A DNA stretch of 10,395 bases from Streptosporangiaceae bacterium (GCA_030045215.1 JASIBJ010000741.1:1-10395); one strand, 5' to 3'; counted from the stretch's first letter, positions 1-6,203 are shown. Made by a program: numbers and translations. Notes: generated by a model not told the origin, from the sequence alone.

Positions 1-11
1 TGGTGGCCGGC

Positions 12-45
12 GGTGCCCTACCCCCTCGGGGAGAGGCAGGGCACC
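12..45 (-). terminator. Hairpin terminator downstream of the secreted lysozyme-like gene
   Basis: Perfect 8-bp inverted arms, GGTGCCCT (12-19) and AGGGCACC (38-45), enclose an inner CCCC-CTC-GGGG stem (21-31). The structure lies about 40 nt past the stop codon of the leftward gene that ends at 84. There is no T-tract, which is common for actinobacterial intrinsic terminators. Strand is assigned from the position after that gene. It could equally serve a rightward or leftward gene outside the window. Confidence 0.6.
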
Positions 46-83
46 AGGTACGCCGGCCCAGGGGGTGGTCGGCGCGCAACGGA

Positions 84-863
84 TCAGAAGCCGGGGTTCG
101 CGGTGGAGATGTCGTAGCTGGAGCCCCAGTACCACTGCGTCGCCGAGGCACCAGGCACCATGTGCGGCACCCCGGTCGGGTCGGCGATCCACCAGCGCAC
201 GTGCGACTGCTCCGCGCCCGGCAACGCCGCCCTGACCGCCGCCTGCGCCGCGCTCCACTCCGACTCCATCGTGTAGATGATCGCCTGACCCTGCGGGTCG
301 GCCTGCAGCTTCTGCGCCGCCCAACTGCCCGCCTGCGTCGGGGTCACGTCTCCAGGCTCGACATCCAGCGCGCTGGCATGCGGGTCCGAACCGTTGGTGT
401 CGATCCACAGCACCTGCTTGCCGGCCACGGCCGACGGCGAGACCGCGAACGGTCCGTCGGCATAGGTCGCTATCTCGTGACCGGCTGGGATCGCCGACGG
501 CGTCACGGAGTCATAGATCTCATACGGTTGGGCCGACGGGGAATCGCCGCCCACGGACGGCGCATCCGCCCCGCGCGCACTCACGTCCTCAGCGGCGGGC
601 CGCACGCCGGAACCGGCTGCGGGATCCAGCACTGCGGTCATCTGGCCGTGCGCCTGCGGAGCCAGGGTCGCCGCAGCACCACCGCCGGTCAGGGCGGTCT
701 GGCCGCTGATCGCCGCCGCGCCGGCAGGGGCAGCGGTCGCCACGCCGGCGGCGCCGGCGCCAACCAGCGCTGCCGCGGCACCGGTGAACATCAGCGCCTT
801 GCCGCGGCACCGCACGGCACCATAACCGCGCAGAGCGTCGATCAGTCGGGCAGTGCGAGGCAT
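84..863 (-). CDS. Secreted protein with GH25/DUF1906-like (lysozyme-like) C-terminal domain
   Basis: A 259-residue protein of unknown exact function, probably exported and acting on or outside the cell wall. The ATG at 863 is chosen because GGGAAGGA lies just upstream and because it puts a signal peptide at the N-terminus: Arg/Lys-rich up to residue 22, a hydrophobic Ala/Gly/Val stretch at 24-44, and possible cleavage near the VATA-AP or AGAAA site. Residues 50-112 are a low-complexity Ala/Gly/Pro/Ser linker. The domain at about 115-259 has YDSVTPSAIP, an Ile-Asp strand (VLWIDTNGSD), ALDVEPGD, a YTMESEW strand and a final ATQWYWGSSYDIS. This pattern is typical of glycoside-hydrolase-25-like TIM barrels, in which Asp/Glu sit at strand ends. 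Whether it is a catalytic muramidase or only shares the fold cannot be decided. An upstream start at 989 gives an Arg-rich extension without signal character and is less likely. It has no co-oriented neighbour in the window and ends before a strong hairpin. Confidence 0.8.
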   Translation of the reverse strand: MPRTARLIDALRGYGAVRCRGKALMFTGAAAALVGAGAAGVATAAPAGAAAISGQTALTGGGAAATLAPQAHGQMTAVLDPAAGSGVRPAAEDVSARGADAPSVGGDSPSAQPYEIYDSVTPSAIPAGHEIATYADGPFAVSPSAVAGKQVLWIDTNGSDPHASALDVEPGDVTPTQAGSWAAQKLQADPQGQAIIYTMESEWSAAQAAVRAALPGAEQSHVRWWIADPTGVPHMVPGASATQWYWGSSYDISTANPGF

Positions 864-1045
864 CTGGGCGTCCTTCCCGTCAGTACTGGCCGCGCGGCCC
901 GGGCGACCGGCCCGGCGTCCGTCACGGTGAGCAACAGGAGCTTCGACGCCGAGCGAGCAAAGCCGGTTTCGCAGTGAGACGCACTTCACTACTTGCGGGT
1001 AACAATGAGGCGTCGTTATCCCGAAAAGCAGTCACATAGTGCACG

Positions 1046-1060
1046 GGCACCTCGGGTGCC
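1046..1060. promoter_or_regulatory. Perfect inverted repeat GGCACC-TCG-GGTGCC
   Basis: Two perfect 6-bp arms are separated by 3 bp, and an outer pair ACGGG (1043-1047) / CCCGT (1064-1068) partly nests around them. The site sits about mid-way between the two divergent starts, so it could be a regulator-binding site or a small hairpin in one leader. No family is assigned. Confidence 0.3.
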
Positions 1061-1156
1061 TCACCCGTCGCCGCCGTTTGCCGTAAAACCGGCATACCCT
1101 CAGGTACCGGTCGGCTTCCGCCCGCGAAGAGCCCCAGCTCATGAGCCTGCAATCGG

Positions 1157-1186
1157 TTGATCGGCGGCACCTCCGGTCCCGATAGT
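1157..1186 (+). promoter_or_regulatory. Possible sigma-70-type promoter for the hot-dog protein
   Basis: TTGATC (1157-1162) and GATAGT (1181-1186) are separated by 18 bp, and the expected transcript would start about 30 nt before the ATG at 1223. Both boxes match the consensus only partly. In the reading frame of the downstream gene, 1157 is also an open TTG codon, but it lacks a ribosome binding site. Confidence 0.3.
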
Positions 1187-1222
1187 GGGAAGAGTGAGCA
1201 ACACCTGGAGGCGGACAAGATC

Positions 1223-2110
1223 ATGACGGCGTGCGGAGATGCGATCACCGGCCCAGCACGACGGCCGCGCAACCTGTCGGCCCAGGCTGCAGGGAGCATT
1301 CACGATGACGCGACGGCGACCTCCCTTGGGTTCAGGGGCGGCACCGTGGCCGGAAGCATCCACATGGACCAGTTCCCTCCGCTGCTGCTGGAGGCGTTTG
1401 GTCCAGGCTGGTTCGAGTCCGGCAGCCTCTCCCTCTACTTCCGGCACGCGACCATTGATGGCGAACCGGTCATCGCGCTGCTCGGACGCCCGCCTGGCGG
1501 CGAACGCGATGCCCAGGTGCGAGCGTGGGCGACCACTACCGACGGCACGCTCGTGGCGGAGGGCACGGCGGCTGCGGGCTCCCCGGCCGCCGTGTCCGCG
1601 CTGCGCAGCCGCGACCTGCGCGCGGTCGATCCGGCGGAACTACGGATCCTCGCCAGCCTGCGACCCGGTGAGGCGATCGGCGACTGCCGGGTTACGGTCG
1701 ATGGCGAGCGGCAGCGTGCAGTCATCAGCCACGGAGCGATGACCGAGCCGCTGGACTGGTACACGAGCTCGTCACCTTGGGGCGGGCCAATCGCCGCGCC
1801 GTCGACGGTGGTCAACCTGCTGTATGCCGACCTGATCGCCGGGCTGCGGGCGGCCATGGGCAAGCACGTCGGCCTGTTTGGCGCGATCGAGATCCGGTTC
1901 CTGAACGGCCCAGTGTTCCTCGGCCGCGAGTACCGCGTGACGGGCGAGGTCGTGGCGCTCAGCCAGACGCCGAAGACCGAAGTCCTGTGGTTCGACAGCC
2001 GAGCTCTCGATGAGGCCGACCGGCCGGTCGCGGACATGCGGATGATGCTTCGCCAGATGAAGCAGTCCTCCCCGCGGTACTCGGACGCGCAGGCGACGAG
2101 CGCCCCCTGA
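1223..2110 (+). CDS. Double hot-dog (MaoC/acyl-dehydratase-like) protein
   Basis: A 295-residue soluble protein of unknown substrate. Residues 17-118 read like one hot-dog unit with an R-hydratase-like entry (GSIHDD at 24-29, GFRGG at 36-40, AGSIHMDQFP at 43-52) followed by the core helix and strands. Residues about 165-278 form a second unit (WGGPIAAPS, then FLGREYRVTGEV and the paired final strands). Such proteins bind acyl thioesters, often CoA derivatives. His27 matches the position of the hydratase His, but the Asp of the usual Asp-x-Asn-Pro-x-His motif seems to be absent, so dehydratase activity is doubtful. The ATG at 1223 is preferred because GGAGG lies at 1207-1211. An in-frame TTG at 1157 would add 22 residues without a ribosome binding site. 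It appears to be transcribed alone. Confidence 0.7.
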   Translation: MTACGDAITGPARRPRNLSAQAAGSIHDDATATSLGFRGGTVAGSIHMDQFPPLLLEAFGPGWFESGSLSLYFRHATIDGEPVIALLGRPPGGERDAQVRAWATTTDGTLVAEGTAAAGSPAAVSALRSRDLRAVDPAELRILASLRPGEAIGDCRVTVDGERQRAVISHGAMTEPLDWYTSSSPWGGPIAAPSTVVNLLYADLIAGLRAAMGKHVGLFGAIEIRFLNGPVFLGREYRVTGEVVALSQTPKTEVLWFDSRALDEADRPVADMRMMLRQMKQSSPRYSDAQATSAP

Positions 2111-2198
2111 ACCGCTGCCCGCCCGGCTCACGCCCGGCACGCTTACGCCGAATGCGAAACCGCGTTCTGGCCTGCCACGCGTCGGGTTAGCGTGATCT

Positions 2199-2229
2199 GA
2201 CCCACGGGTCGGAGCGCAGAACGTCGCTC
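2199..2229 (+). promoter_or_regulatory. Paired inverted repeats upstream of the PopR/ClgR-type gene
   Basis: Two adjacent inverted repeats lie 21-51 nt before the ATG: GACCC-AC-GGGTC (2199-2210) and GAGCG-N8-CGCTC (2212-2229). A TAGCGT hexamer just upstream (about 2189) could be a -10 box. The repeats could be operators for autoregulation or leader hairpins. They do not match the TCTGC-type palindrome found ahead of clpP. Confidence 0.25.
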
Positions 2230-2249
2230 GCGGTCAGGAAGGCAACGTG

Positions 2250-2684
2250 ATGGTCGATCCTGCCATGTTCAGCCAGCGCGCCCGTGCGCGTCGCTCCAAG
2301 CCGTTGCTGCGCACGACGCTCGGCGAGGTCCTGCGTCGCACCCGCCGCGGGCAAGGCCGGACACTGGCTGACGTAGCTCGCGCCGCGCGGGTCTCGATGC
2401 CGTACCTGTCCGAACTCGAGCGCGGCCGCAAGGAAGCCTCGTCAGAGATCCTGGCCGCGATCTGTGACGCGCTCGGCATCGAGCTGGCCGAGCTGCTCGC
2501 GGAGATCGGCCGCGACCTGGTTGATCGTCGCGTCCCCCGTCCCGCCGTCATCCGGCTGGACTCGGCGCGTGACGGACGCGACGGACTGGCCCCGCCTCAG
2601 CTACCCGGCTCCGGCGACGCCCTGCACCACCGCGACCGGGCCGTCGGCGGGTCCGGCGACGCCGTCTGCCTCCTCGCTGCCTGA
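2250..2684 (+). CDS. popR: PopR/ClgR-family XRE transcriptional activator of clp genes
   Basis: A 144-residue DNA-binding regulator. Residues 22-85 form a Cro/C1-type helix-turn-helix with the strongly conserved ClgR/PopR core (GEVLRR, GRTLADVA, PYLSELERGRKEASSEILAAIC). In Streptomyces, ClgR activates the main clp genes and lon, and PopR activates clpP3-clpP4. The position beside two clpP genes favours PopR. Residues 95-138 look disordered. The C-terminus is Leu-Leu-Ala-Ala, like the terminal Ala-Ala that targets PopR and ClgR to ClpP in Streptomyces, so this regulator is probably unstable while housekeeping ClpP is active. AGGAAGG at 2236-2242 fits the ATG at 2250 (7 nt); an adjacent GTG at 2247 would add one residue. 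The gene converges on clpP with only 3 bp between stop codons and no terminator between them. A ClgR identity cannot be excluded from sequence alone. Confidence 0.82.
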   Translation: MVDPAMFSQRARARRSKPLLRTTLGEVLRRTRRGQGRTLADVARAARVSMPYLSELERGRKEASSEILAAICDALGIELAELLAEIGRDLVDRRVPRPAVIRLDSARDGRDGLAPPQLPGSGDALHHRDRAVGGSGDAVCLLAA

Positions 2685-2687
2685 TCC

Positions 2688-3305
2688 TCAGCGTGCGGCA
2701 AGCTCGGCGGAGAATGCCTTGCGGCTGCTGATGACCTCGTCGGCGAGCCCATAGCCGACTGCCTCGCTGGCGCTGAAGGTCTTGTTCCTGTCCGTATCCG
2801 CCCTGATCTTCGCGACCGGGTGGCCGGTGTGCCTGCTGAGGATCTCGTCCACCTCCGCCCGGACCATGGCCACCTCCTTGGCCTGGATGGCCAGATCAGG
2901 GAGCGTGCCCTGCGCCTGGCTTGACGGCTGGTGCAGCAGCACCCGCGCGTGCGGCAAGACGGCCCGCTTGCCGGGCGCGCCCGCCGCCAGCAGCACCGCG
3001 GCCGCCGACGACGCCTGCCCCATGCACACGGTCGCCACCTCCGGCCGGATGAACTGCATCGTGTCGTAAATCGCGGTCAGCGCACTGAAGGAGCCGCCGG
3101 GCGAGTTGATGTAGAGGCTGATCTCCAGGTCCGGACTGGCGGCCTCAAGGTGGAGCAACTGCGCCATCACGACGTTGGCGACGCCGTCGTCAATCTCGGT
3201 CCCGAGGAAGACGATCCGCTCTGACAGCAGCCGTGAGTAAACGTCGTAGGCCCGCTCACCGAGCGGCGTCCGCTCCACGACGGTGGGGATGGTGTACTGG
3301 CCCAT
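2688..3305 (-). CDS. clpP: ATP-dependent Clp protease proteolytic subunit (ClpP4-like), catalytic Asp replaced by Asn
   Basis: A 205-residue ClpP peptidase subunit, which forms heptameric rings that degrade substrates unfolded by ClpX or ClpC. It has the family N-terminus ([12 protein letters not shown] at 16-27), the hydrophobic-patch region, SLYINSPGG (63-71), the nucleophile Ser100 in GQASSAA and His125 in LLHQP. The third triad position is Asn174 (codon AAC) in DTDRNKTF, where ClpP normally has Asp in DxxRDR/DK. Asn at this place is known in Listeria ClpP1, which needs its partner for proper activity. It is the second gene of a pair: the upstream clpP stops 2 nt before this ATG, and GAGG lies inside the upstream gene, so translation is probably coupled and the two subunits made in equal amounts. 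A mixed ClpP3-ClpP4 tetradecamer is the likely product. The number 4 is inferred from gene order. Confidence 0.92.
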   Translation of the reverse strand: MGQYTIPTVVERTPLGERAYDVYSRLLSERIVFLGTEIDDGVANVVMAQLLHLEAASPDLEISLYINSPGGSFSALTAIYDTMQFIRPEVATVCMGQASSAAAVLLAAGAPGKRAVLPHARVLLHQPSSQAQGTLPDLAIQAKEVAMVRAEVDEILSRHTGHPVAKIRADTDRNKTFSASEAVGYGLADEVISSRKAFSAELAAR

Positions 3306-3307
3306 GC

Positions 3308-3928
3308 TCAGAACCTCGCCATCCGGGTCGCGACGGCGGGACGGACGTCATCGACGGTCTCGACGATGTGGTCGATCATCCCGTACTCGAGGGCTTCCTC
3401 GGCGCTGAACCAGCGGTCGCGCAGGCTGTCCTGCTCGATCCGCTCGACCGGCTGACCCGTGTGCTCGGCAGTTAGCCTGATCATCAGCTTTCCGGTCCGC
3501 TCCAGCTGGGCAGCATAGATCTCCACGTCGGCCGCGGTACCGCCGAACCCCGCCGATCCCTGGTGCATCAGCACCTGAGCATGCGGCAGGCTGAAGCGCT
3601 TGCCCCGGGTTCCGGCACACAGCAGGAACTGGGCCATGCTCCCGGCGAGCCCGAGTGCCAGCGTGCTGACGTCGTTAGGGATCAGACGCATCGTGTCGTA
3701 AATCGCGAGCCCGGCGCTGACCGAGCCGCCCGGCGAATTGATGTAGAGGCTGATGTCACCGCGCGGGTCTTCGGCCGACAGGAGCAGCAACTGCGCGCAG
3801 AGCCGGTTCGCCACCCGGTCGTCCACCTCGGTGCCGAGCACGATGATGCGCTGGTAGAGGAGCCTGGTTATCAGCTGATCATCGAGCGTCCCTGCGGCAA
3901 TGGTGGGCTCGCCAACGGCAGCACGCAT
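3308..3928 (-). CDS. clpP: ATP-dependent Clp protease proteolytic subunit (ClpP3-like)
   Basis: A 206-residue ClpP with a complete catalytic triad: Ser97 (GLAGSMAQ), His122 (LMHQG) and Asp171 (DSLRDRWF), the same numbering as mature E. coli Clp[10 protein letters not shown] lies at 60-68. The N-terminus is unusual in lacking the GERxxDIYSRLL segment; instead [19 protein letters not shown] leads into the core, as in the divergent ClpP1/ClpP3 branch of actinomycetes. The ATG at 3928 is chosen because AGGAAG lies 5 nt upstream; a further upstream start at 4006 would add a non-ClpP extension running over the promoter. First gene of a two-gene operon with the following clpP. A palindrome at 4012-4026 suggests control by the PopR-type regulator encoded at 2250-2684. 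Confidence 0.93.
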   Translation of the reverse strand: MRAAVGEPTIAAGTLDDQLITRLLYQRIIVLGTEVDDRVANRLCAQLLLLSAEDPRGDISLYINSPGGSVSAGLAIYDTMRLIPNDVSTLALGLAGSMAQFLLCAGTRGKRFSLPHAQVLMHQGSAGFGGTAADVEIYAAQLERTGKLMIRLTAEHTGQPVERIEQDSLRDRWFSAEEALEYGMIDHIVETVDDVRPAVATRMARF

Positions 3929-3976
3929 GCTCTTCCTGCTTTCGGCTTCATGGCTGGATCGTGATCGCACGACTCC

Positions 3977-4006
3977 ACAATGGTTCGCGCAGGTCAGGGC
4001 GGCCAA
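3977..4006 (-). promoter_or_regulatory. Possible clpP operon promoter
   Basis: On the minus strand, TTGGCC (4006-4001) and CATTGT (3982-3977) are 18 bp apart. The -10 match is poor, as expected for an activator-dependent promoter. The palindrome at 4012-4026 ends 5 bp upstream of the -35 box, a typical place for an activator. A further inverted repeat, TCGTG-N4-CACGA (3959-3972), would lie in the leader. Confidence 0.3.
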
Positions 4007-4011
4007 ATGAA

Positions 4012-4026
4012 TCTGCTATCAGCAGA
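4012..4026 (-). promoter_or_regulatory. Candidate PopR operator TCTGCT-N3-AGCAGA
   Basis: Perfect 6-bp inverted repeat with a 3-bp centre, about 84 nt upstream of the first clpP start. From memory, the S. lividans clpP3 operator bound by PopR is TTCTGCC-N3-GGCAGAA; the core TCTGC-N5-GCAGA is identical here. Only one copy is visible. An alternative reading is a small terminator for the Lrp gene, whose stop is 10 nt away; a T-containing tail (TTCATTT) follows on that strand. Confidence 0.5.
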
Positions 4027-4036
4027 CGGGCCGGAC

Positions 4037-4513
4037 CTATGCCGGCAGCGGCCGGTCGCCGACGATGTGCTTCATGACCAGCGTCGAGGTCAGTCGCTGC
4101 ACGCCCGGCAGCGCGGTGAGCTGCTGGTCGTAGAGCTGCTGATATGCGCCGAGGTCGGCCGCCAGAACGCGCAGCAGGTAGTCGGGATCACCGAACAGCC
4201 GCTGCGCCTGCAGCACCTGCGGGATCGCGGCGACGGCTCGCTCGAATCCGGCGACGGTGTCGCGGTCTTCCTGGCGCATCGTGACGAACACCAGCGCCTC
4301 GAAGCCCAGACCGAGCGCGGCCGGGTCGACGATGGCCCGGTAGCCGCGGATTACGCCTGCCCGTTCCAGCTCGCGCACGCGGCGGTGGCAGGGCGAGACG
4401 CTCAGCCGCACGCGAGCGGCCAGGTCGGTGATCGTGAGCCGGCCGTCCTGTTCCAGCTCAGCAAGAATCTTCCGGTCAATGGCGTCTATGCCGAAGAACT
4501 TACTTCTAGTCAC
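4037..4513 (-). CDS. Lrp/AsnC-family transcriptional regulator
   Basis: A 158-residue feast/famine regulator. Residues 9-60 form the N-terminal winged helix-turn-helix (IDAIDRKILAELEQDGR, then VSPCHRRVRELERAGVIRGY), and about 68-150 form the RAM ligand-binding and oligomerisation domain (FVTMR, RLFGDPDYLLRV, GVQRLTSTLVMK). It divides from a LysE-type exporter across 109 bp, so it probably senses an amino acid and controls that exporter and itself. The only ATG/GTG/TTG near the domain start is GTG at 4513. The Shine-Dalgarno-like GGAGGTGA overlaps this GTG, leaving no normal spacing. Either the start is unusual (a CTG lies upstream in frame) or translation is leaderless. The ligand is unknown. 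It is followed by the clpP operon on the same strand, but the gap with a palindrome suggests separate control. Confidence 0.93.
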   Translation of the reverse strand: MTRSKFFGIDAIDRKILAELEQDGRLTITDLAARVRLSVSPCHRRVRELERAGVIRGYRAIVDPAALGLGFEALVFVTMRQEDRDTVAGFERAVAAIPQVLQAQRLFGDPDYLLRVLAADLGAYQQLYDQQLTALPGVQRLTSTLVMKHIVGDRPLPA

Positions 4514-4622
4514 CTCCAGAGCGCAAATTCCAGGAACACTTTCGGGCTGAACTGACCTAGCGTTTCCGGTGAGGACGGACCTGGCCCAGCAGGGGCCGGC
4601 GCGCGAAAGCGGGGCCGGAGCA
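4514..4622. promoter_or_regulatory. Divergent lrp/lysE regulatory region with palindrome TTCC-A-GGAA
   Basis: A locally A/T-richer stretch (4524-4570) between the divergent regulator and exporter carries a perfect 9-bp palindrome at 4528-4536, 15 nt from the regulator start. Lrp-type operators are degenerate, so this is only a candidate site. No clear -35/-10 pair was found for either gene. Confidence 0.35.
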
Positions 4623-5291
4623 ATGACTGGAAGCGCGATCGCGGCGTTCCTGGCAGTAGACCTGCTGCTGGTGCTGACCCCCGGTGCCGACTGGGCCTAC
4701 GCGATCGCGGCCAGCGTCGGCGGCCGGTCTGTCCCGGCGGCCGTCGGCGGCCTGGTCGCCGGCTATGCCGGGTACACCGTGCTGGTCATGACCGGGCTCG
4801 CGGTGATGCTCGCGCGAGCGCCCGGCCTGCTGACCGGGCTCACGATTGCGGGCGCCGGATACCTCGTGTGGCTCGGCGCCGGCACTCTCGCCGGTCATCG
4901 CGCTCTAGTCCCGTCGGCCGGCGGCGCAGGCAGTGCTAGCGGCGGCACGGCCTCCGCACCGGGAGCCCAGTCGCGCTGGCGCGCAGCCGCGCGGGGCGCG
5001 GCAGTGAGCGGGCTGAACCCTAAGGGCCTGCTGCTCTACGTCGCCCTGCTACCGCAGTTTGCGCGCCCCAGCGCGGGCTGGCCGATCGAGGCCCAGATCG
5101 GCCTGCTCGGCGTGCTGCACATGAGCGACTGCGCGCTCGTCTACTCGGCCGTGGCCGCGCTCGCCCGCGGGCTGCTGCGCGGGCGTGCAGCCGCGACCCG
5201 CATCTTCGCCCTGACCTCGGGCGCGGTGATGATCACGGTGGGAGCGGCCCTGCTGATCGAGAGGCTGACGCGAATCGGCGTCCTGCGGTAG
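4623..5291 (+). CDS. LysE/RhtB-family amino-acid exporter
   Basis: A 222-residue inner-membrane protein with about six hydrophobic segments (roughly 4-26, 38-60, 66-88, 128-146, 158-182, 194-214). The signature LTPGADW (18-24) after the first helix and SGLNPKGLLLYVALLPQF (129-146) are diagnostic of the LysE/RhtB family, which exports amino acids such as lysine, homoserine or threonine by proton exchange. The loop at 97-116 is Gly/Ala/Ser-rich. The ATG at 4623 matches the family N-terminus and has GGAG just upstream, though with short spacing. A GTG at 4569 would add 18 non-family residues. Divergent from the Lrp-type gene, which is probably its regulator. The substrate cannot be read from the sequence. 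Confidence 0.9.
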   Translation: MTGSAIAAFLAVDLLLVLTPGADWAYAIAASVGGRSVPAAVGGLVAGYAGYTVLVMTGLAVMLARAPGLLTGLTIAGAGYLVWLGAGTLAGHRALVPSAGGAGSASGGTASAPGAQSRWRAAARGAAVSGLNPKGLLLYVALLPQFARPSAGWPIEAQIGLLGVLHMSDCALVYSAVAALARGLLRGRAAATRIFALTSGAVMITVGAALLIERLTRIGVLR

Positions 5292-5319
5292 CCGCGGCTA
5301 GGCGCGAGACGGCGCCGCT
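5289..5319 (+). terminator. Possible terminator after the exporter gene
   Basis: Overlapping GC-rich inverted repeats follow the stop codon: the 12-bp palindrome TAGCCGCGGCTA (5289-5300), which includes the stop, GGCGC-N6-GCGCC (5301-5316), and the longer pairing GCGGC (5294-5298) with GCCGC (5314-5318). There is no T-tract. It would separate the exporter from the peptidase operon starting at 5364. Confidence 0.4.
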
Positions 5320-5363
5320 ACCCCCTCGACACCGGCAAGTGCCACAAGGCAGTCTTGACCCTC

Positions 5364-6203
5364 ATGAAATTTCTTATCTCCGCGGACATGGAAGGCGCGA
5401 CCGGGGTCACCTGGCCTGGTGACGTGGAGCCGGGCACTGAGCAGTGGCAGCGCTGCCGGCGGATGTTCACCTCCGACGTGAACGCCGCCATCGCCGGGTT
5501 TTTCGACGCGGGCGCGGACGAGGTGCTGGTCAACGAGGCTCACTCGACGATGCGTAACCTCCTGCTCGAGGAGCTCGACACCAGGGCGGTGATGCTCACC
5601 GGCCGCCACAAGGACCTGAGCATGGTCGAGGGCATCCAGGACGAGTCGGTCCAGGCGGTGGCATTCCTGGGTTATCACGCTGCCGCCGGCGCCGAGGGCG
5701 TCCTCGCTCACACCTATCTCGCCAACTCGATCACCAGCGTGCGGGTCAACGGCGAGACCGGCAGCGAGGGCCGGCTCAACGCGCACGTGGCGGCCGAGTT
5801 CGGGGTTCCGGTGGTCCTGGTCACCGGGGACGACCGGACCTGCACGGACGCGGCCGGCTACGCACCGCAGGCGCTGGCCGTCGCGGTCAAGGACTGCGTC
5901 AGCCGGTACGCGGCCGTCTGCCGGCCGCCGCAGCAGACCGCCGCCGCCATCACCGCCGCCGCGGCCCAGGCGGGAAAGCTGGCCGGACGCCAGGCGCCCG
6001 CCGACCCGCCGGCTGGCGGCTACACCGTGGAGATCGAGGTCGACTCCGCGCAACTCGCGCAGGCCGCTGCGATCGTGCCGACTGTGCGGCGGACCGGCGA
6101 CCGCACGGTCAGCTACCAGAGCCAGACGGCGTGGGACATGATCCGCTGCTTCAAGACGGTCACGACGATGATCACCGCCGCGATGGAGCAGAAATTTGGC
6201 TGA
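5364..6203 (+). CDS. dppA: DppA-type D-aminopeptidase (peptidase family M55)
   Basis: A 279-residue zinc aminopeptidase. The B. subtilis homologue forms a decamer and removes N-terminal D-amino acids, preferring D-Ala-D-Ala and D-Ala-Gly-Gly. All key positions are visible: Asp8 and Glu10 (SADMEG), His60 (NEAHS), His105 (FLGYH) and Glu135 (SEGRLNAH) as metal ligands, and His116 (VLAHTY) as the equivalent of the catalytic His115. MVEG (88-91) and VTGDD (153-157) also match the family. Length is normal (about 275). The ATG at 5364 fits the family start MKxxISxDMEG; a TTG at 5355 with AAGG 5 nt upstream would add three residues and is an alternative. It overlaps the next gene by 8 nt, so it is the first gene of an operon with an M20 peptidase and an LD-carboxypeptidase, suggesting use of D-amino-acid or cell-wall peptides. 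The gene name is by family; the substrate is unproven. Confidence 0.9.
   Translation: MKFLISADMEGATGVTWPGDVEPGTEQWQRCRRMFTSDVNAAIAGFFDAGADEVLVNEAHSTMRNLLLEELDTRAVMLTGRHKDLSMVEGIQDESVQAVAFLGYHAAAGAEGVLAHTYLANSITSVRVNGETGSEGRLNAHVAAEFGVPVVLVTGDDRTCTDAAGYAPQALAVAVKDCVSRYAAVCRPPQQTAAAITAAAAQAGKLAGRQAPADPPAGGYTVEIEVDSAQLAQAAAIVPTVRRTGDRTVSYQSQTAWDMIRCFKTVTTMITAAMEQKFG

Larger units (their letters stand above)
864..1222. other. Divergent intergenic region
   Basis: This 359-bp region separates two divergent genes and should hold both promoters. It is less GC-rich around 985-1040. I see no convincing tRNA, riboswitch core or coding sequence here. I looked for a c-di-AMP (ydaO-type) riboswitch ahead of the wall-associated gene and did not find its conserved blocks. 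Short inverted repeats occur at 1046-1060 and 1079-1094 (TGCCG-N6-CGGCA), and a weak sigma-70-like promoter at 1157-1186. Confidence 0.6.

Noticed and set aside
3..977. 324-codon plus-strand open frame covering the secreted lysozyme-like gene
   Set aside because: It is the opposite-strand shadow of the 84-863 gene; its composition is Arg/Gly/His-rich with no domain, whereas the minus strand has a ribosome binding site, signal peptide and a recognisable domain.
864..1060. Possible c-di-AMP riboswitch ahead of the wall-associated gene
   Set aside because: The conserved blocks of the ydaO motif could not be found on the minus strand.
922..1447. Minus-strand open frames in the divergent intergenic region and the start of the hot-dog gene
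   Set aside because: No ribosome binding site fitting a domain and no recognisable protein; GC-rich DNA gives such frames by chance.
2464..2754. Second frame overlapping the end of the PopR/ClgR-type gene, possible frameshifted C-terminus
   Set aside because: The annotated frame ends in the expected Leu-Leu-Ala-Ala and converges neatly with clpP; the other frame is Ser/Pro/Arg-rich and runs into clpP antisense.
3929..4006. 26-residue N-terminal extension of the first clpP (ATG at 4006)
   Set aside because: The extension has no ClpP or targeting character and would overlap the candidate promoter; ATG at 3928 has AGGAAG at good distance and gives triad numbering equal to mature E. coli ClpP.
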